Shown here in pieces: positions 26,901 to 36,134 of a DNA stretch of 64,000 nucleotides (its first letter is position 1; each line of letters begins with the position of its first letter). The stretch is taken from NCBI GenBank assembly GCA_964645005.1, contig CAZXYS010000021.1:5870-69869 (forward strand), in the 5' to 3' direction. The notes beneath the pieces are model-generated. The model did no database searches. It was not told the DNA's origin and was given only the letters and a program-made list of their open reading frames with translations. The stretch comes from CAZXYS01 sp964645005 (GTDB lineage: Bacteria > Bacteroidota > Ignavibacteria > Kapaibacteriales > UBA2268). Both the position numbers and the translations under genes were made by a program.

Positions 26901-29093
26901 ATGGAAAACAGACTTATTATCGTATCCAACAGACTGCCTATTCAATTCAGTAAAAATGAAGAAGGTAATCTATCTTATAAGGAGAGTACCGGAGGGCTCG
27001 CTACCGGTTTAAAGACATTTTACAAAGATAAGGGGGGGCTCTGGATAGGTTGGCCCGGCGTTTCAATTGAAGAAATAAACAGCGATGATCAAAAGGAAAT
27101 TACCAAAACCCTTGAAAAAGAACAGTGCGCACCAATATTCATGTCCGAGGAATTATATGACGGTTATTATCTGGGTTTTTCAAACAACACTTTATGGCCC
27201 CTGTGTCACTACTTTACTCAATTTGCAAAATATTACGATGATTTTTGGGAAAGCTATAAGAAAGCAAATGAACTATTTTGCGATGAAGTTATTAAACATG
27301 TAAATGAGAACGATTTCGTATGGATCCAGGATTACCATCTTATGCTCCTGCCACAGATGCTAAGAGAGAAACTTCCAAATGCAAAAATCGGATTTTTCCT
27401 TCATATTCCATTTCCGTCATCTGAGGTATTCCGGCAGCTGCCATGGCGGGAAGAAATTCTCAACGGCTTGCTGGGTGCCGATCTGGTTGGTTTTCACACT
27501 TACGATTATGTGCGGCACTTCCTGGAAAGTATCAGAAGGATAGTTGGTTATGAGCATACTTACGGAATGATCAAAACAGATCAGAATTTCATTCGGGTTG
27601 ATGCATTCCCGATCAGCATTGACTTTGAAAAATATTTTCATAGCAGCGACATGAAAGAAGTACAGGAAGAAGCAAAAAAATTCCGTAAAGAAGCAAAAGA
27701 ACAAAAGATTATTGTCACCATAGATCGACTCGACTATACCAAAGGCATTCCCCAGCGCCTCGAAGCTTTCGATCATTTCCTCAAAAAATATCCGGAATAT
27801 CAAGGCAAAGTAACGCTCGTAATGATATCCGCACCCTCAAGAACCGATGTGGAAACTTATCAAAATTTGAGGCGTTATGTCGACGAACTCGTTGGAAAAA
27901 TCAATGGTAAATATGGCAGAATTGGCTGGACCCCGGTAATTTATTTCTTCAGGGCTCAACCCTTCGAATCGGTGGCAGCGTTCTATCTGCTGGCGGATGC
28001 GGCTATGGTAACGCCGATTCGCGATGGTATGAACCTGGTTGCAAAGGAATTCATTGCTTCAAGGAAACACCATAAAGGTGCTCTGATACTAAGTGAAACT
28101 GCCGGAGCAGCCCAGGAACTCAGCGAAGCCATCCAAGTAAACCCGAATAACAGCGCTCAAATAGCTGATGCTATCAAGGAAGCCCTTGAAATGCCGGAGG
28201 AAGTGCAGATCGAAAATAACAGAATGATGCAGGAACGCGTCAAAAGATACGACATTAACCGCTGGGTAAGCGATTTCCTAGACGAATTTCAGCAAATTAA
28301 TCAAACACAGCAAAATTATTATTCGAAAGATTTAACACTCCGTGAAGAAGAAAAAATGATCAGAAATTACAAAAAATCCCGGAAACGTTTGCTGCTGTTG
28401 GATTATGACGGTACCTTGATCGGATTTAAAAATCGTCCCACCGACGCCCGCCCCGATGGTGAACTGCTTCACATATTGGACAGATTATCCGGCAACGAAG
28501 ATAACACTGTTTATCTTATCAGTGGCAGAGATAAAAATACTCTTTCTTATTGGTTCGATGAATTGAATATAGGAATTATTGCCGAACATGGTGTCTGGAT
28601 CAAGCGCAATGGCGAAGATTGGAAAACCATATTCCCCATTAATAATGAGTGGAAAAAAGAGATCAAACCAATCATGGAATTTTTCATGGACAGGACACCC
28701 GGGGCTATTCTTGAAGAAAAAGATTATTCATTTGTCTGGCACTACAGGAAGGTAAATCCCACTTTAGCTCACGTTAGAGTAAATGAATTAAAAGATGTCT
28801 TGGTAAATTTCACTGAAAATCTTAGTTTAGGGATTTTAGACGGTAACAAAATAGTTGAAATTAAAAATCTTAATATTAACAAAGGTACAGCTGCGGATAT
28901 GATCATTAAAAATAACAAACCTGATTTTATTTTAGCTGTCGGAGATGATCTTACGGATGAAGATATGTTTCGAATTCTTCCCGAAGATGCTGTATCCTTG
29001 AGAGTAGGTTTTACACCTACCTACGCTGATTTTAATGTTAAGGATTCCGTCAGTGTCAGAAGAATGTTGAATAAACTAAAGGACATTGAATGA
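26901..29093 (+). CDS. Bifunctional trehalose-6-phosphate synthase/phosphatase
   Basis: A fusion of OtsA and OtsB, 731 residues from ATG 26901. An in-frame GTG at 26880 is possible, but the GGAAAGAG at 26890-26897 serves the ATG, and MENRLIIVSNRLP is the family start. Residues 1-470 are the GT20 synthase (SNRLPIQF, GGLATGL, WIQDYHLMLLPQMLR, HIPFPSSEVFR, DRLDYTKGIPQRL, DGMNLVAKEF), which makes trehalose-6-phosphate from UDP-glucose and glucose-6-phosphate. Residues 490-731 are a HAD phosphatase (LLLDYDGTL with D501 and D503, SGRDKNTL, GDDLTDEDMF) that releases trehalose. Its last codon overlaps the following gene by ATGA. Trehalose serves as osmolyte and stress protectant. Confidence 0.95.
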   Translation: MENRLIIVSNRLPIQFSKNEEGNLSYKESTGGLATGLKTFYKDKGGLWIGWPGVSIEEINSDDQKEITKTLEKEQCAPIFMSEELYDGYYLGFSNNTLWPLCHYFTQFAKYYDDFWESYKKANELFCDEVIKHVNENDFVWIQDYHLMLLPQMLREKLPNAKIGFFLHIPFPSSEVFRQLPWREEILNGLLGADLVGFHTYDYVRHFLESIRRIVGYEHTYGMIKTDQNFIRVDAFPISIDFEKYFHSSDMKEVQEEAKKFRKEAKEQKIIVTIDRLDYTKGIPQRLEAFDHFLKKYPEYQGKVTLVMISAPSRTDVETYQNLRRYVDELVGKINGKYGRIGWTPVIYFFRAQPFESVAAFYLLADAAMVTPIRDGMNLVAKEFIASRKHHKGALILSETAGAAQELSEAIQVNPNNSAQIADAIKEALEMPEEVQIENNRMMQERVKRYDINRWVSDFLDEFQQINQTQQNYYSKDLTLREEEKMIRNYKKSRKRLLLLDYDGTLIGFKNRPTDARPDGELLHILDRLSGNEDNTVYLISGRDKNTLSYWFDELNIGIIAEHGVWIKRNGEDWKTIFPINNEWKKEIKPIMEFFMDRTPGAILEEKDYSFVWHYRKVNPTLAHVRVNELKDVLVNFTENLSLGILDGNKIVEIKNLNINKGTAADMIIKNNKPDFILAVGDDLTDEDMFRILPEDAVSLRVGFTPTYADFNVKDSVSVRRMLNKLKDIE

Positions 29094-30295
29094 ATCGTTT
29101 GCAGGATTACAATGAAATTGTCGGTGATGAGCTAATTCATCGAATATATTTAAAAACCAGAGACATTTATAACAAACACATAGTTCATATTAATTCCACG
29201 GCTCAGGGGGGAGGCGTTGCGGAAATACTGAATTCCGCAGTCCCTTTAATGAATGATATTGGTATTGACGCCGGCTGGCGCGTGCTGCACGGTAATCAGG
29301 ATTTCTTCGAGATCACGAAGAAGTTCCACAATGCACTGCAGGGAGACAAGATACACATGACCAATATCAAAAAGAAAATGTATGAGCAAACAAATGAAAA
29401 TTTTTCGTTATTTACTCATCTAAACCATGAATGTGTTATCATTCACGATCCTCAACCTTTGGCGTTAGCAAATAATTACAGGAAAAACCAGCCATGGGTC
29501 TGGCGTTGTCATATTGACTTGTCGCATCCCAATCCTACCTTATGGAATTATCTCAAGAAATTCATTCTCAAATATGATTTCGTCATAGTCTCGCATGAAG
29601 ATTACAAAAAAGATGATCTGCCGGTAGAGCAGAAGGTAGTTCATCCTGCAATAGATCCGCTGACAGCAAAAAACAAAGAACTCACCGATTATGATATATC
29701 CCGCACATTGAAAAAGTTTAAAGTCCCAACCAATAAGCCTTTGATTACACAAATATCCCGGTTCGACAAATGGAAAGATCCGCTTGGTGTTATTGATGTT
29801 TATAATAAAATAAGATCAAAGGTTGATTGCAGGCTTGTACTTTGCGGAAACATGGCGGCAGATGATCCGGAAGGCATAGAAATATATGAAAAAGTCAGGA
29901 AAAGAGCAAATAAGCATCTTGATAATCAGGATATTATTTTAATTACGGCAGAGAATAATATTCTTGTGAACGCACTTCAGAGAGTCTCTAGCGTAATCCT
30001 TCAGAAATCTCTCAGAGAGGGATTCGGATTAACTGTTACGGAAGCTCTCTGGAAGGGTACCCCTGTAGTGGCATCAAGAATTGGCGGTATTCCGCTTCAG
30101 ATTGTTGATGGAAAGAACGGCTACCTGGTTGATCCCAAAGATGAGGATGGCTGCGTTGACAGAATCGTACACATTTTGAAGAATCAAAAACTTAAAAAAG
30201 AAATGGGTGCCCACGCTAAAGAGCACATCCGCAAGAACTTTTTGACAACAAGGCTCTTGCTCGACTATCTAAACATATTCAAAGAACTTTTATAG
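29090..30295 (+). CDS. treT: TreT-like trehalose synthase/phosphorylase, GT4 family
   Basis: A 401-residue cytoplasmic glycosyltransferase. The N-terminal HINSTAQGGGVAEILNSAVP, the WRVLHGNQDFFEITKKFHNALQG block and WRCHIDLSHPN are characteristic of TreT, which makes trehalose from NDP-glucose and glucose, and of the related retaining trehalose phosphorylases. The GT4 C-terminal domain has RFDKWKDPLGVIDVY and KSLREGFGLTVTEALWKGTP with the E-x7-E pattern. It overlaps the OtsA-OtsB gene by 4 nt, so both are translated from one mRNA. Synthase and phosphorylase activities cannot be separated from sequence alone. Confidence 0.85.
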   Translation: MNRLQDYNEIVGDELIHRIYLKTRDIYNKHIVHINSTAQGGGVAEILNSAVPLMNDIGIDAGWRVLHGNQDFFEITKKFHNALQGDKIHMTNIKKKMYEQTNENFSLFTHLNHECVIIHDPQPLALANNYRKNQPWVWRCHIDLSHPNPTLWNYLKKFILKYDFVIVSHEDYKKDDLPVEQKVVHPAIDPLTAKNKELTDYDISRTLKKFKVPTNKPLITQISRFDKWKDPLGVIDVYNKIRSKVDCRLVLCGNMAADDPEGIEIYEKVRKRANKHLDNQDIILITAENNILVNALQRVSSVILQKSLREGFGLTVTEALWKGTPVVASRIGGIPLQIVDGKNGYLVDPKDEDGCVDRIVHILKNQKLKKEMGAHAKEHIRKNFLTTRLLLDYLNIFKELL

Positions 30296-30355
30296 CTCAT
30301 GAGCATACTTGATCTGCTATTATTTAATACAGCACTTTTCTGCTGCATTAATTAT

Positions 30356-30376
30356 CGCTGGCTGAAGCTGCCAGCG
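30356..30376. terminator. Hairpin between convergent genes, possible terminator
   Basis: CGCTGGC-TGAAGCT-GCCAGCG is a perfect 7-bp stem 60 bp after the treT-like stop. There is no T run, so intrinsic termination is unproven; another weaker palindrome (CAGCA..TGCTG) lies just upstream. Confidence 0.35.
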
Positions 30377-30450
30377 GCTATAGGGGTTATATCTGCTGCA
30401 CTTTTGTTCCGGCATTTATGATTTTCTTTTGGAAAAGCATTGCCGGAAAG

Positions 30451-31413
30451 CTATAAAATCAGCAGCAGTACACCCATGAACACAACCAATATTAATGAAA
30501 TTATGGAAGTTACCAGAGCAGTCCTGTTCGAAATCTTATATCTTCCGGCATCGACTTGTAGATTTTTTATCTTATCTTTTACCGATTTATTTTCTCTGTC
30601 AAATACTTCTTTTTGCAGGTAATTTCTATCATTTACATCAGTTTTTAAATTATTGAATTCCATGAGAATATCATCTATCTGCTTGATTCTTCCGTAAATA
30701 GCTTCACTCAGCAAACTGAATCTGCTGTCTGATTTTTTGTTTAGTTCCGTGATATCCCCTTTGATACTGTATATCTCGTGCCTTATCTCCTCTACGTCTC
30801 CCGTAACCAGCTTGAACTGCCTGCCCTGAGTGTCATTCAGTGACCAAAACTTGTTATTCTGTTCACTAAGTTTATCTTCAACTTTTCTAAACTTCAGGGC
30901 AATCTTAATATCAAGCTTCTTATCAGCATTTTCGAGTTCTTTGCTTAATTTTTTCTTATATTCACCGAGCAAAGATTCAAGTACTTCATTTGCGTTCTTA
31001 CTGACATTTAATTGATTTTTAAGTTCTTTGTATTGCTTATCACTATTTTCATACAAATCTTTTAAATTACCTGCCAGAAGGCTTATTTGATCCAACTCGT
31101 AATAAATATTAAATATATCTGCTGAGCGAGATTCTAATAATTTTAAACGATCTTCAATGTTACTGTCGATTTCTTTCAATAAATTAGAAGCTTCTGTTCT
31201 AAAATACTTCAAACTGTCGAGAATCATCTTCTTCTCACTTTCAAGTTTACGAATATGATCGTTTGGATTTTTTTCTTCATCAATTTTTTCAATACCATTT
31301 ATTTTCTCCGGCAGGTAAGCATGAAGAAAATCATCGAGATAGCCATAATCAGCAAGCTCGTCATAGAACGTTTTGGGTTTGAATTTTTCACTATTTTTAC
31401 TTACCTTATCCAT
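30451..31413 (-). CDS. Coiled-coil protein with C-terminal membrane anchor, function unknown
   Basis: A 320-residue protein, not recognised as a known family. Residues about 48-295 are charged and heptad-like (for example KYFRTEASNLLKEIDSN and KLSEQNNKFWSLNDTQ), predicting long coiled coils. The last 22 residues (TSIISLILVVFMGVLLLIL) form a single hydrophobic segment, so the protein would be a tail-anchored inner-membrane protein with its bulk in the cytoplasm. The N-terminus holds a short aromatic-rich block (FYDELADYGYLDDFLHAYLP). It is convergent with the trehalose genes and divergent from rel. It could be a scaffold or membrane-shaping factor, but no function can be supported. Confidence 0.75.
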   Translation of the reverse strand: MDKVSKNSEKFKPKTFYDELADYGYLDDFLHAYLPEKINGIEKIDEEKNPNDHIRKLESEKKMILDSLKYFRTEASNLLKEIDSNIEDRLKLLESRSADIFNIYYELDQISLLAGNLKDLYENSDKQYKELKNQLNVSKNANEVLESLLGEYKKKLSKELENADKKLDIKIALKFRKVEDKLSEQNNKFWSLNDTQGRQFKLVTGDVEEIRHEIYSIKGDITELNKKSDSRFSLLSEAIYGRIKQIDDILMEFNNLKTDVNDRNYLQKEVFDRENKSVKDKIKNLQVDAGRYKISNRTALVTSIISLILVVFMGVLLLIL

Positions 31414-31668
31414 ATCATTATTAATTATAAGAAATATATTACAAATTGAACTTACAAGTTATTATCGGTAGAAAAACAAAGTAACTTAGGAAAAAAGGCA
31501 ATAATAAATAATAATTAATTTTATATAAATTAATAATTCACATAAGTTTATTGACTTTTTTCAAAATCTTCTAAGTTAAAGTAAAATCAATAATTTTTAA
31601 GATAATAGAAAAAAAGATGTCTCGTTTATATGATTATAAAAATTTAATTTCACCAAAATGGTTTTGAG

Positions 31669-33939
31669 ATGTTTGGGACTTCAATAAAAAAAAAGGTTGA
31701 TAATCTAACCAAGGACTTGGATTTGACTTCCGATCAAGCGGAAGATTTAGTAAATCTGCTTGACTTAGCCCGAAAAAACCTTCAATCTTACGATGAAAAC
31801 CAAATAATCAAGGCTTTTTTATGGTGTTGCAATGCACATAAAAATAAAGTTCGACGATCAGGAATGCCATTCTATACCCATCCTGTTGCTGTGGCTAGAA
31901 TTGTAATAAATGAAATGCCATTAGATGATATATCCGTAATTTCGGCGTTGCTGCACGATATCCTTGATTATAGTGATAAATACTCACTGAAAGATCTTCG
32001 ATCCGAATTTGGTTCGACAGTAGCAGAAGTTGTCGACGGCATAACAAAGATCAGACACATCGAAGGACATGGACTTGATCGTTTTGATCGTTTGGATAAT
32101 TATCAGAAATTGCTTTTATCTGTCTTCAAGGATGTCAGAATCATTCTTATTAAGCTCGCTGACAGGCTGCATAACATGAGAACGCTGGAACATCTCAACA
32201 AAGAACGGCGTTACAACCTGGCTAAAGAAACCATGGATATTTATTCCCAATTCGCTAATAGATTCGGTTTAGCGAATATTAAATGGGAACTCGAAGATCT
32301 TGCCTTCAAAGAGTTAAACAAAAAAGCCTACGACGAAATAAAAAAATCAATTCAATTAACCAGGAAAGAGCGGGAATCTTATGTCAACAAATTCAAAGAG
32401 CCAATAATCAAACGCCTGAATGAGGATAAATTTATAAAGAAGAATAACATTAAATATGAAATTTCCGGCAGACCCAAACATATATATTCCACGTATCAAA
32501 AAATGCTGAAACGGGGACTGCCAGTTGACGAATTAAATGATTTGTTTGCTATCCGGATAATTATTGATTCTGACGACCCCAATTTGTGTTTCTTCTTTTA
32601 CGGCATTATTTGCGAATTGTACAAGCCAGTGCCCCAGACTTTTAAAAACTATATTTATCTTCCGAAGAAAAACGGCTACCAATCAATTCATACCGCTGTA
32701 TTTGGACCGGATAAAAGACGCGTCGAGGTCCAGATACGAACCCGCGCTATGCACGAATTCGCAGAAAATGGTGTTGCAGCTCACTTCAAGTACAAGAGTG
32801 GTCATGTTACCGCAGAAAAAGTTCTGGAAGATGAAAATCTTAAAAAATGGATGGATACCGTCCGTGAGATCTTCGAAAATTCCAGCGAGGAATCCACTCA
32901 GGAACTAATGGAGAGCGTCCGTCAGAACATTTTCCAGGACGAGATATATGTCTTCACTCCTGCAAATGAACTGAAAATATTGCCCAAAGATTCCACGCCT
33001 CTGGATTTCGCTTTCGAGATTCACTCAGAACTGGGCTATCATTGTATCAGTGCCAAAGTTAACGGCAAGATTGCTCCGCTCAATCAAAAACTTAACAGTG
33101 GTGATCAGGTAGAAATATTAACATCCGAGCAACAGGAACCATTAGCAGATTGGCTTGAATTTGTCGTTACTTCCTCCGCCCGCTCTCTTATTCACAAATA
33201 TCTCAAAAACCGTAACAAGAATTATGAAGAGCAAGGCAGAGAATTATGGGCTGAAAAAGCTAAAACAAATGGATTGGTACTTACTGAAAATGAATTCGAC
33301 AAGTTGTCCAAATCATTAAATTTCTGGGATAGACATGACTTCTTCCGCTCTATTGGTTCCGGCAAATTTGACCTTGAAAAGAACTTTGACTTTATACTTT
33401 ATAAAGTCAAAGATGGTTTTAAAACTAATAATCATAATTACAAAGAAATCAAAGAAGATAATCCGGAGAATGTTCCTATAGAAAATGAGTGGCATTCAAG
33501 GATCGATCCGTCGAGGAGTACCTTATCAGCAAAATATGCACATTGCTGCTATCCTATGCCCGGTGATAAGATTATGGGAATAATAACGAGCAATGATGAA
33601 ATAATAATCCACCGTCGGGAATGCCAGGAAGTGCAGGAGTATATAAAGACAAATAAGATAAACCTCGTCGAACCTGACTGGAATTCACTGCCTCACGACC
33701 ATTTTCATACGGAAATCATTATCAAAGGTGACAACCGCCCAGGGTTATTAAATGATATCACAACGGAGATCATCTCTTTCCCTGAAACCGGCATCCGAGG
33801 CATTTCATACGACACTGATGATTCCATATTCACAGGCAGGATAACAATTACTGTCAATGGACCGGAACACCTCAACAGGATTATTAATAAAATCAAGAGG
33901 ATATCCGGCGTTAAAACAATTGAAAGGAAATTGAATTAA
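31669..33939 (+). CDS. rel: RelA/SpoT family (p)ppGpp synthetase with degenerate hydrolase motif
   Basis: A 756-residue long Rel protein: HD hydrolase domain (about 50-200), synthetase (about 240-385), TGS (about 410-470), a helical/Zn-finger region (AHCCYPMPGDKIMG) and a C-terminal ACT domain (about 680-756). The synthetase looks intact (RPKHIYSTYQKM, NGYQSIHTAV, VEVQIRTRAMHEFAE). In the HD domain the metal ligands remain (H in FYTHPV, H96-D97, D in KLADRLHNM), but the catalytic HDxxED reads HDILDY: Glu is Asp100 and the second acid is Tyr101. This predicts weak or absent (p)ppGpp hydrolysis. The preceding spacer has no convincing promoter. Confidence 0.93.
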   Translation: MFGTSIKKKVDNLTKDLDLTSDQAEDLVNLLDLARKNLQSYDENQIIKAFLWCCNAHKNKVRRSGMPFYTHPVAVARIVINEMPLDDISVISALLHDILDYSDKYSLKDLRSEFGSTVAEVVDGITKIRHIEGHGLDRFDRLDNYQKLLLSVFKDVRIILIKLADRLHNMRTLEHLNKERRYNLAKETMDIYSQFANRFGLANIKWELEDLAFKELNKKAYDEIKKSIQLTRKERESYVNKFKEPIIKRLNEDKFIKKNNIKYEISGRPKHIYSTYQKMLKRGLPVDELNDLFAIRIIIDSDDPNLCFFFYGIICELYKPVPQTFKNYIYLPKKNGYQSIHTAVFGPDKRRVEVQIRTRAMHEFAENGVAAHFKYKSGHVTAEKVLEDENLKKWMDTVREIFENSSEESTQELMESVRQNIFQDEIYVFTPANELKILPKDSTPLDFAFEIHSELGYHCISAKVNGKIAPLNQKLNSGDQVEILTSEQQEPLADWLEFVVTSSARSLIHKYLKNRNKNYEEQGRELWAEKAKTNGLVLTENEFDKLSKSLNFWDRHDFFRSIGSGKFDLEKNFDFILYKVKDGFKTNNHNYKEIKEDNPENVPIENEWHSRIDPSRSTLSAKYAHCCYPMPGDKIMGIITSNDEIIIHRRECQEVQEYIKTNKINLVEPDWNSLPHDHFHTEIIIKGDNRPGLLNDITTEIISFPETGIRGISYDTDDSIFTGRITITVNGPEHLNRIINKIKRISGVKTIERKLN

Positions 33940-33999
33940 TTTTAATTCTCTGCAATGTAAATTGTACTCTGCAAATGAAAAAACAACTGAAAGAGAAAT

Positions 34000-36009
34000 T
34001 CAATACCTTTTCCTTCGCCTGATTGCGTCTTCTATTGCATCAAATCCCTGAAATGACAGCCCTCTGCTTTTCGCCAGTTTGATTACACTGTCAGCTTCAT
34101 TCAACTTGTCAGTGTTCAAATAACAGAAAGCCAGATTATAATAATAGTATTGGTATTTGGGCAGTAATTCCACCAATCTGCCGTAGGTTTCGGAAGCTTT
34201 TTTGTAATTTTCCCGCTTCAATTGTATTTGCCCAATTAATTCCAAAGCATTGATATCTTTAGGATTAAAATCAACGAGGCTGTCCAGCCAAAATAAAGCG
34301 CTGTCCGGTTTATTCAAATGATAATATGATAATCCCAGATTATACAGGGCATCTCTGTTTTGAGGATCATCGTTGATCTGGATTTTCAGATATTTCTTAG
34401 CACGGGAATAATTCTTTTGCTGAGTGAAATAAGATATTAGATAAGTAGTTATGGTTTTCTTTTTAAAACCTCTATCAATCAGGTATTCGTACAATTCAAC
34501 CGCTCTTTCGATATTTCCCTGCCGCATATATATCTCTGCCAGAGCGTAATAATAGCGGTTATATTCCTTGTATTCAAGAGACTTTTTAATAATTTCGGCG
34601 GCTTTGTCATACTTTTCTTCCTGCTTGTGGCAGGAAGCGATGACGGACAGCATCTCTGCATTGGCATGGTCTACCCAGTAAGGCGTCTGGGAAATTCGCA
34701 GGGCGCGGTCAATTGTTGCTTCCGTATTTGCATTTATACCAATCCAGACAGACGTCCCAAGAAAGCAGACGAATACAAGCGGATAGGCAATTTTATTAAA
34801 ATTCTCAGGTTTGATACTCGTTATGAGATAAGCAATTAGCAAAGTGAGAGGAAATCCCGAAACAGCGAATAGATCCCAGTCCCGCGCGTATCCCAGATCC
34901 GGCTTAAAAACTATTAGTAAAAATAAGGCGCCGGCAGATGCAATCAGCAGGAAAATCAAAGTATTATCAATTTTAATATTTTTTATATTGAATAAAATGA
35001 ATGGCAGGGCTATCAGTGCGGGCGAAGTCAGAGCCAACTGGTTAAGCACATCGTTTATATGCCCGATTGATAAAATCCCATAGAGATCGCCCTTCGAGAA
35101 CAGCGGCAGGATATGACTGTGTGCCGTCATATCCGTGTAAAGCCTTTCCGGTGAAAATCCGCTGATGGCAGCGATTATCAGTAATAATCCCATTGCCGCC
35201 AAAATTATTAAAATTATGAAAAGCCATCGCAGCAACTGTTTTCCGGTCTGATATTCCTTCAGCTCCGCCACATAGGCATAAACCGCTGCTGGCGCAAATA
35301 TCACCGCAAGCGGATGAAATATCGCCCCGAGACAAATAAAAATCGCCGGGAATGCCGAAAATTTTCCTTCCCGCAGCATTCCCATTGCCGAAAGCAGGAA
35401 TAGCAGCGAAAAACAAGCCATCACCGTGTAGCTCTCGGTGTAGCCAAAAAACAGAACTATTGCGCCGGAAGTCAGCAGCAGAAGTCCTGACAGCCAGCGG
35501 TATTTATTTTCAGCGAAAATCCGCCCCAAATAAAACCAAGCGCCATAAAATGCGATCAAGCCTGATAATATACTGACAAATTTGAAGACCTGCTGTGCCG
35601 ATACGCCCGGCTCAGGATTGAGCAGTTTGTACAGCCATGAATGCAGGAAAGTATCCAGCGGCTCTGCAGCGATGAACATCACGCCCATTTCGACATTTTT
35701 CACGCGCAGCCGGCCATCGCCCAACAGCGGTATCGCCTGCGAGAAAATGTAGAACAGCAGAGCGAAAATGACTATCCAGACGTAGATAGGTATTCTGCCG
35801 AAAAGTTTTCCAGCGTTATCTATTGTATGCGTTAAGCTCTTTTGAACTTTGGGAACTAGCGAGATTACACCGAGCAGGAACAGCGACACAGCCGCCCATT
35901 CCGGCAGGTAATGCCATGCGTCGAATCCCCACAACCAAGGCGATACCGCAAAAGCCGTAAGCAGATGCAATCCCAGAAATATTAACACAAGTATTATCAT
36001 TACTATCAT
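34000..36009 (-). CDS. Polytopic membrane protein with C-terminal TPR domain
   Basis: A 669-residue protein. The first about 440 residues hold some 11-12 transmembrane segments in a layout like GT-C fold glycosyltransferases or related DUFs, including the loop GDGRLRVKNVEMG with an acidic pair after TM3 and FFGYTESYTVM. The last about 200 residues are soluble TPR repeats (EYNRYYYALAEIYMRQGN, YNLGLSYYHLNKPDSALF and others), probably extracytoplasmic or cytoplasmic depending on topology. This combination is common in Bacteroidota-type genomes, where the biochemical role is not established; a lipid-linked sugar or protein O-glycosylation function is only an inference. It stands alone. Confidence 0.75.
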   Translation of the reverse strand: MIVMIILVLIFLGLHLLTAFAVSPWLWGFDAWHYLPEWAAVSLFLLGVISLVPKVQKSLTHTIDNAGKLFGRIPIYVWIVIFALLFYIFSQAIPLLGDGRLRVKNVEMGVMFIAAEPLDTFLHSWLYKLLNPEPGVSAQQVFKFVSILSGLIAFYGAWFYLGRIFAENKYRWLSGLLLLTSGAIVLFFGYTESYTVMACFSLLFLLSAMGMLREGKFSAFPAIFICLGAIFHPLAVIFAPAAVYAYVAELKEYQTGKQLLRWLFIILIILAAMGLLLIIAAISGFSPERLYTDMTAHSHILPLFSKGDLYGILSIGHINDVLNQLALTSPALIALPFILFNIKNIKIDNTLIFLLIASAGALFLLIVFKPDLGYARDWDLFAVSGFPLTLLIAYLITSIKPENFNKIAYPLVFVCFLGTSVWIGINANTEATIDRALRISQTPYWVDHANAEMLSVIASCHKQEEKYDKAAEIIKKSLEYKEYNRYYYALAEIYMRQGNIERAVELYEYLIDRGFKKKTITTYLISYFTQQKNYSRAKKYLKIQINDDPQNRDALYNLGLSYYHLNKPDSALFWLDSLVDFNPKDINALELIGQIQLKRENYKKASETYGRLVELLPKYQYYYYNLAFCYLNTDKLNEADSVIKLAKSRGLSFQGFDAIEDAIRRRKRY

Positions 36010-36134
36010 AAAGATTTCCCAAATATCGAAATATCAAGTTAACAAAGATTTTTTTTATTTAAAATTGTTTACTGTATTTTTACGAAATTCAATTACGAAG
36101 TATTTGTACATTGTTTAACAATTTGTAGAAGATA

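Noticed and set aside
28384..28410. OtsA and OtsB being two separate genes
   Set aside because: One uninterrupted frame spans both with no stop or ribosome site at the junction.
31545..31584. TTGACT-like -35 followed by TAAGTT upstream of rel
   Set aside because: Spacer and -10 are poor and the window's other promoters follow a different consensus; not listed as a promoter.
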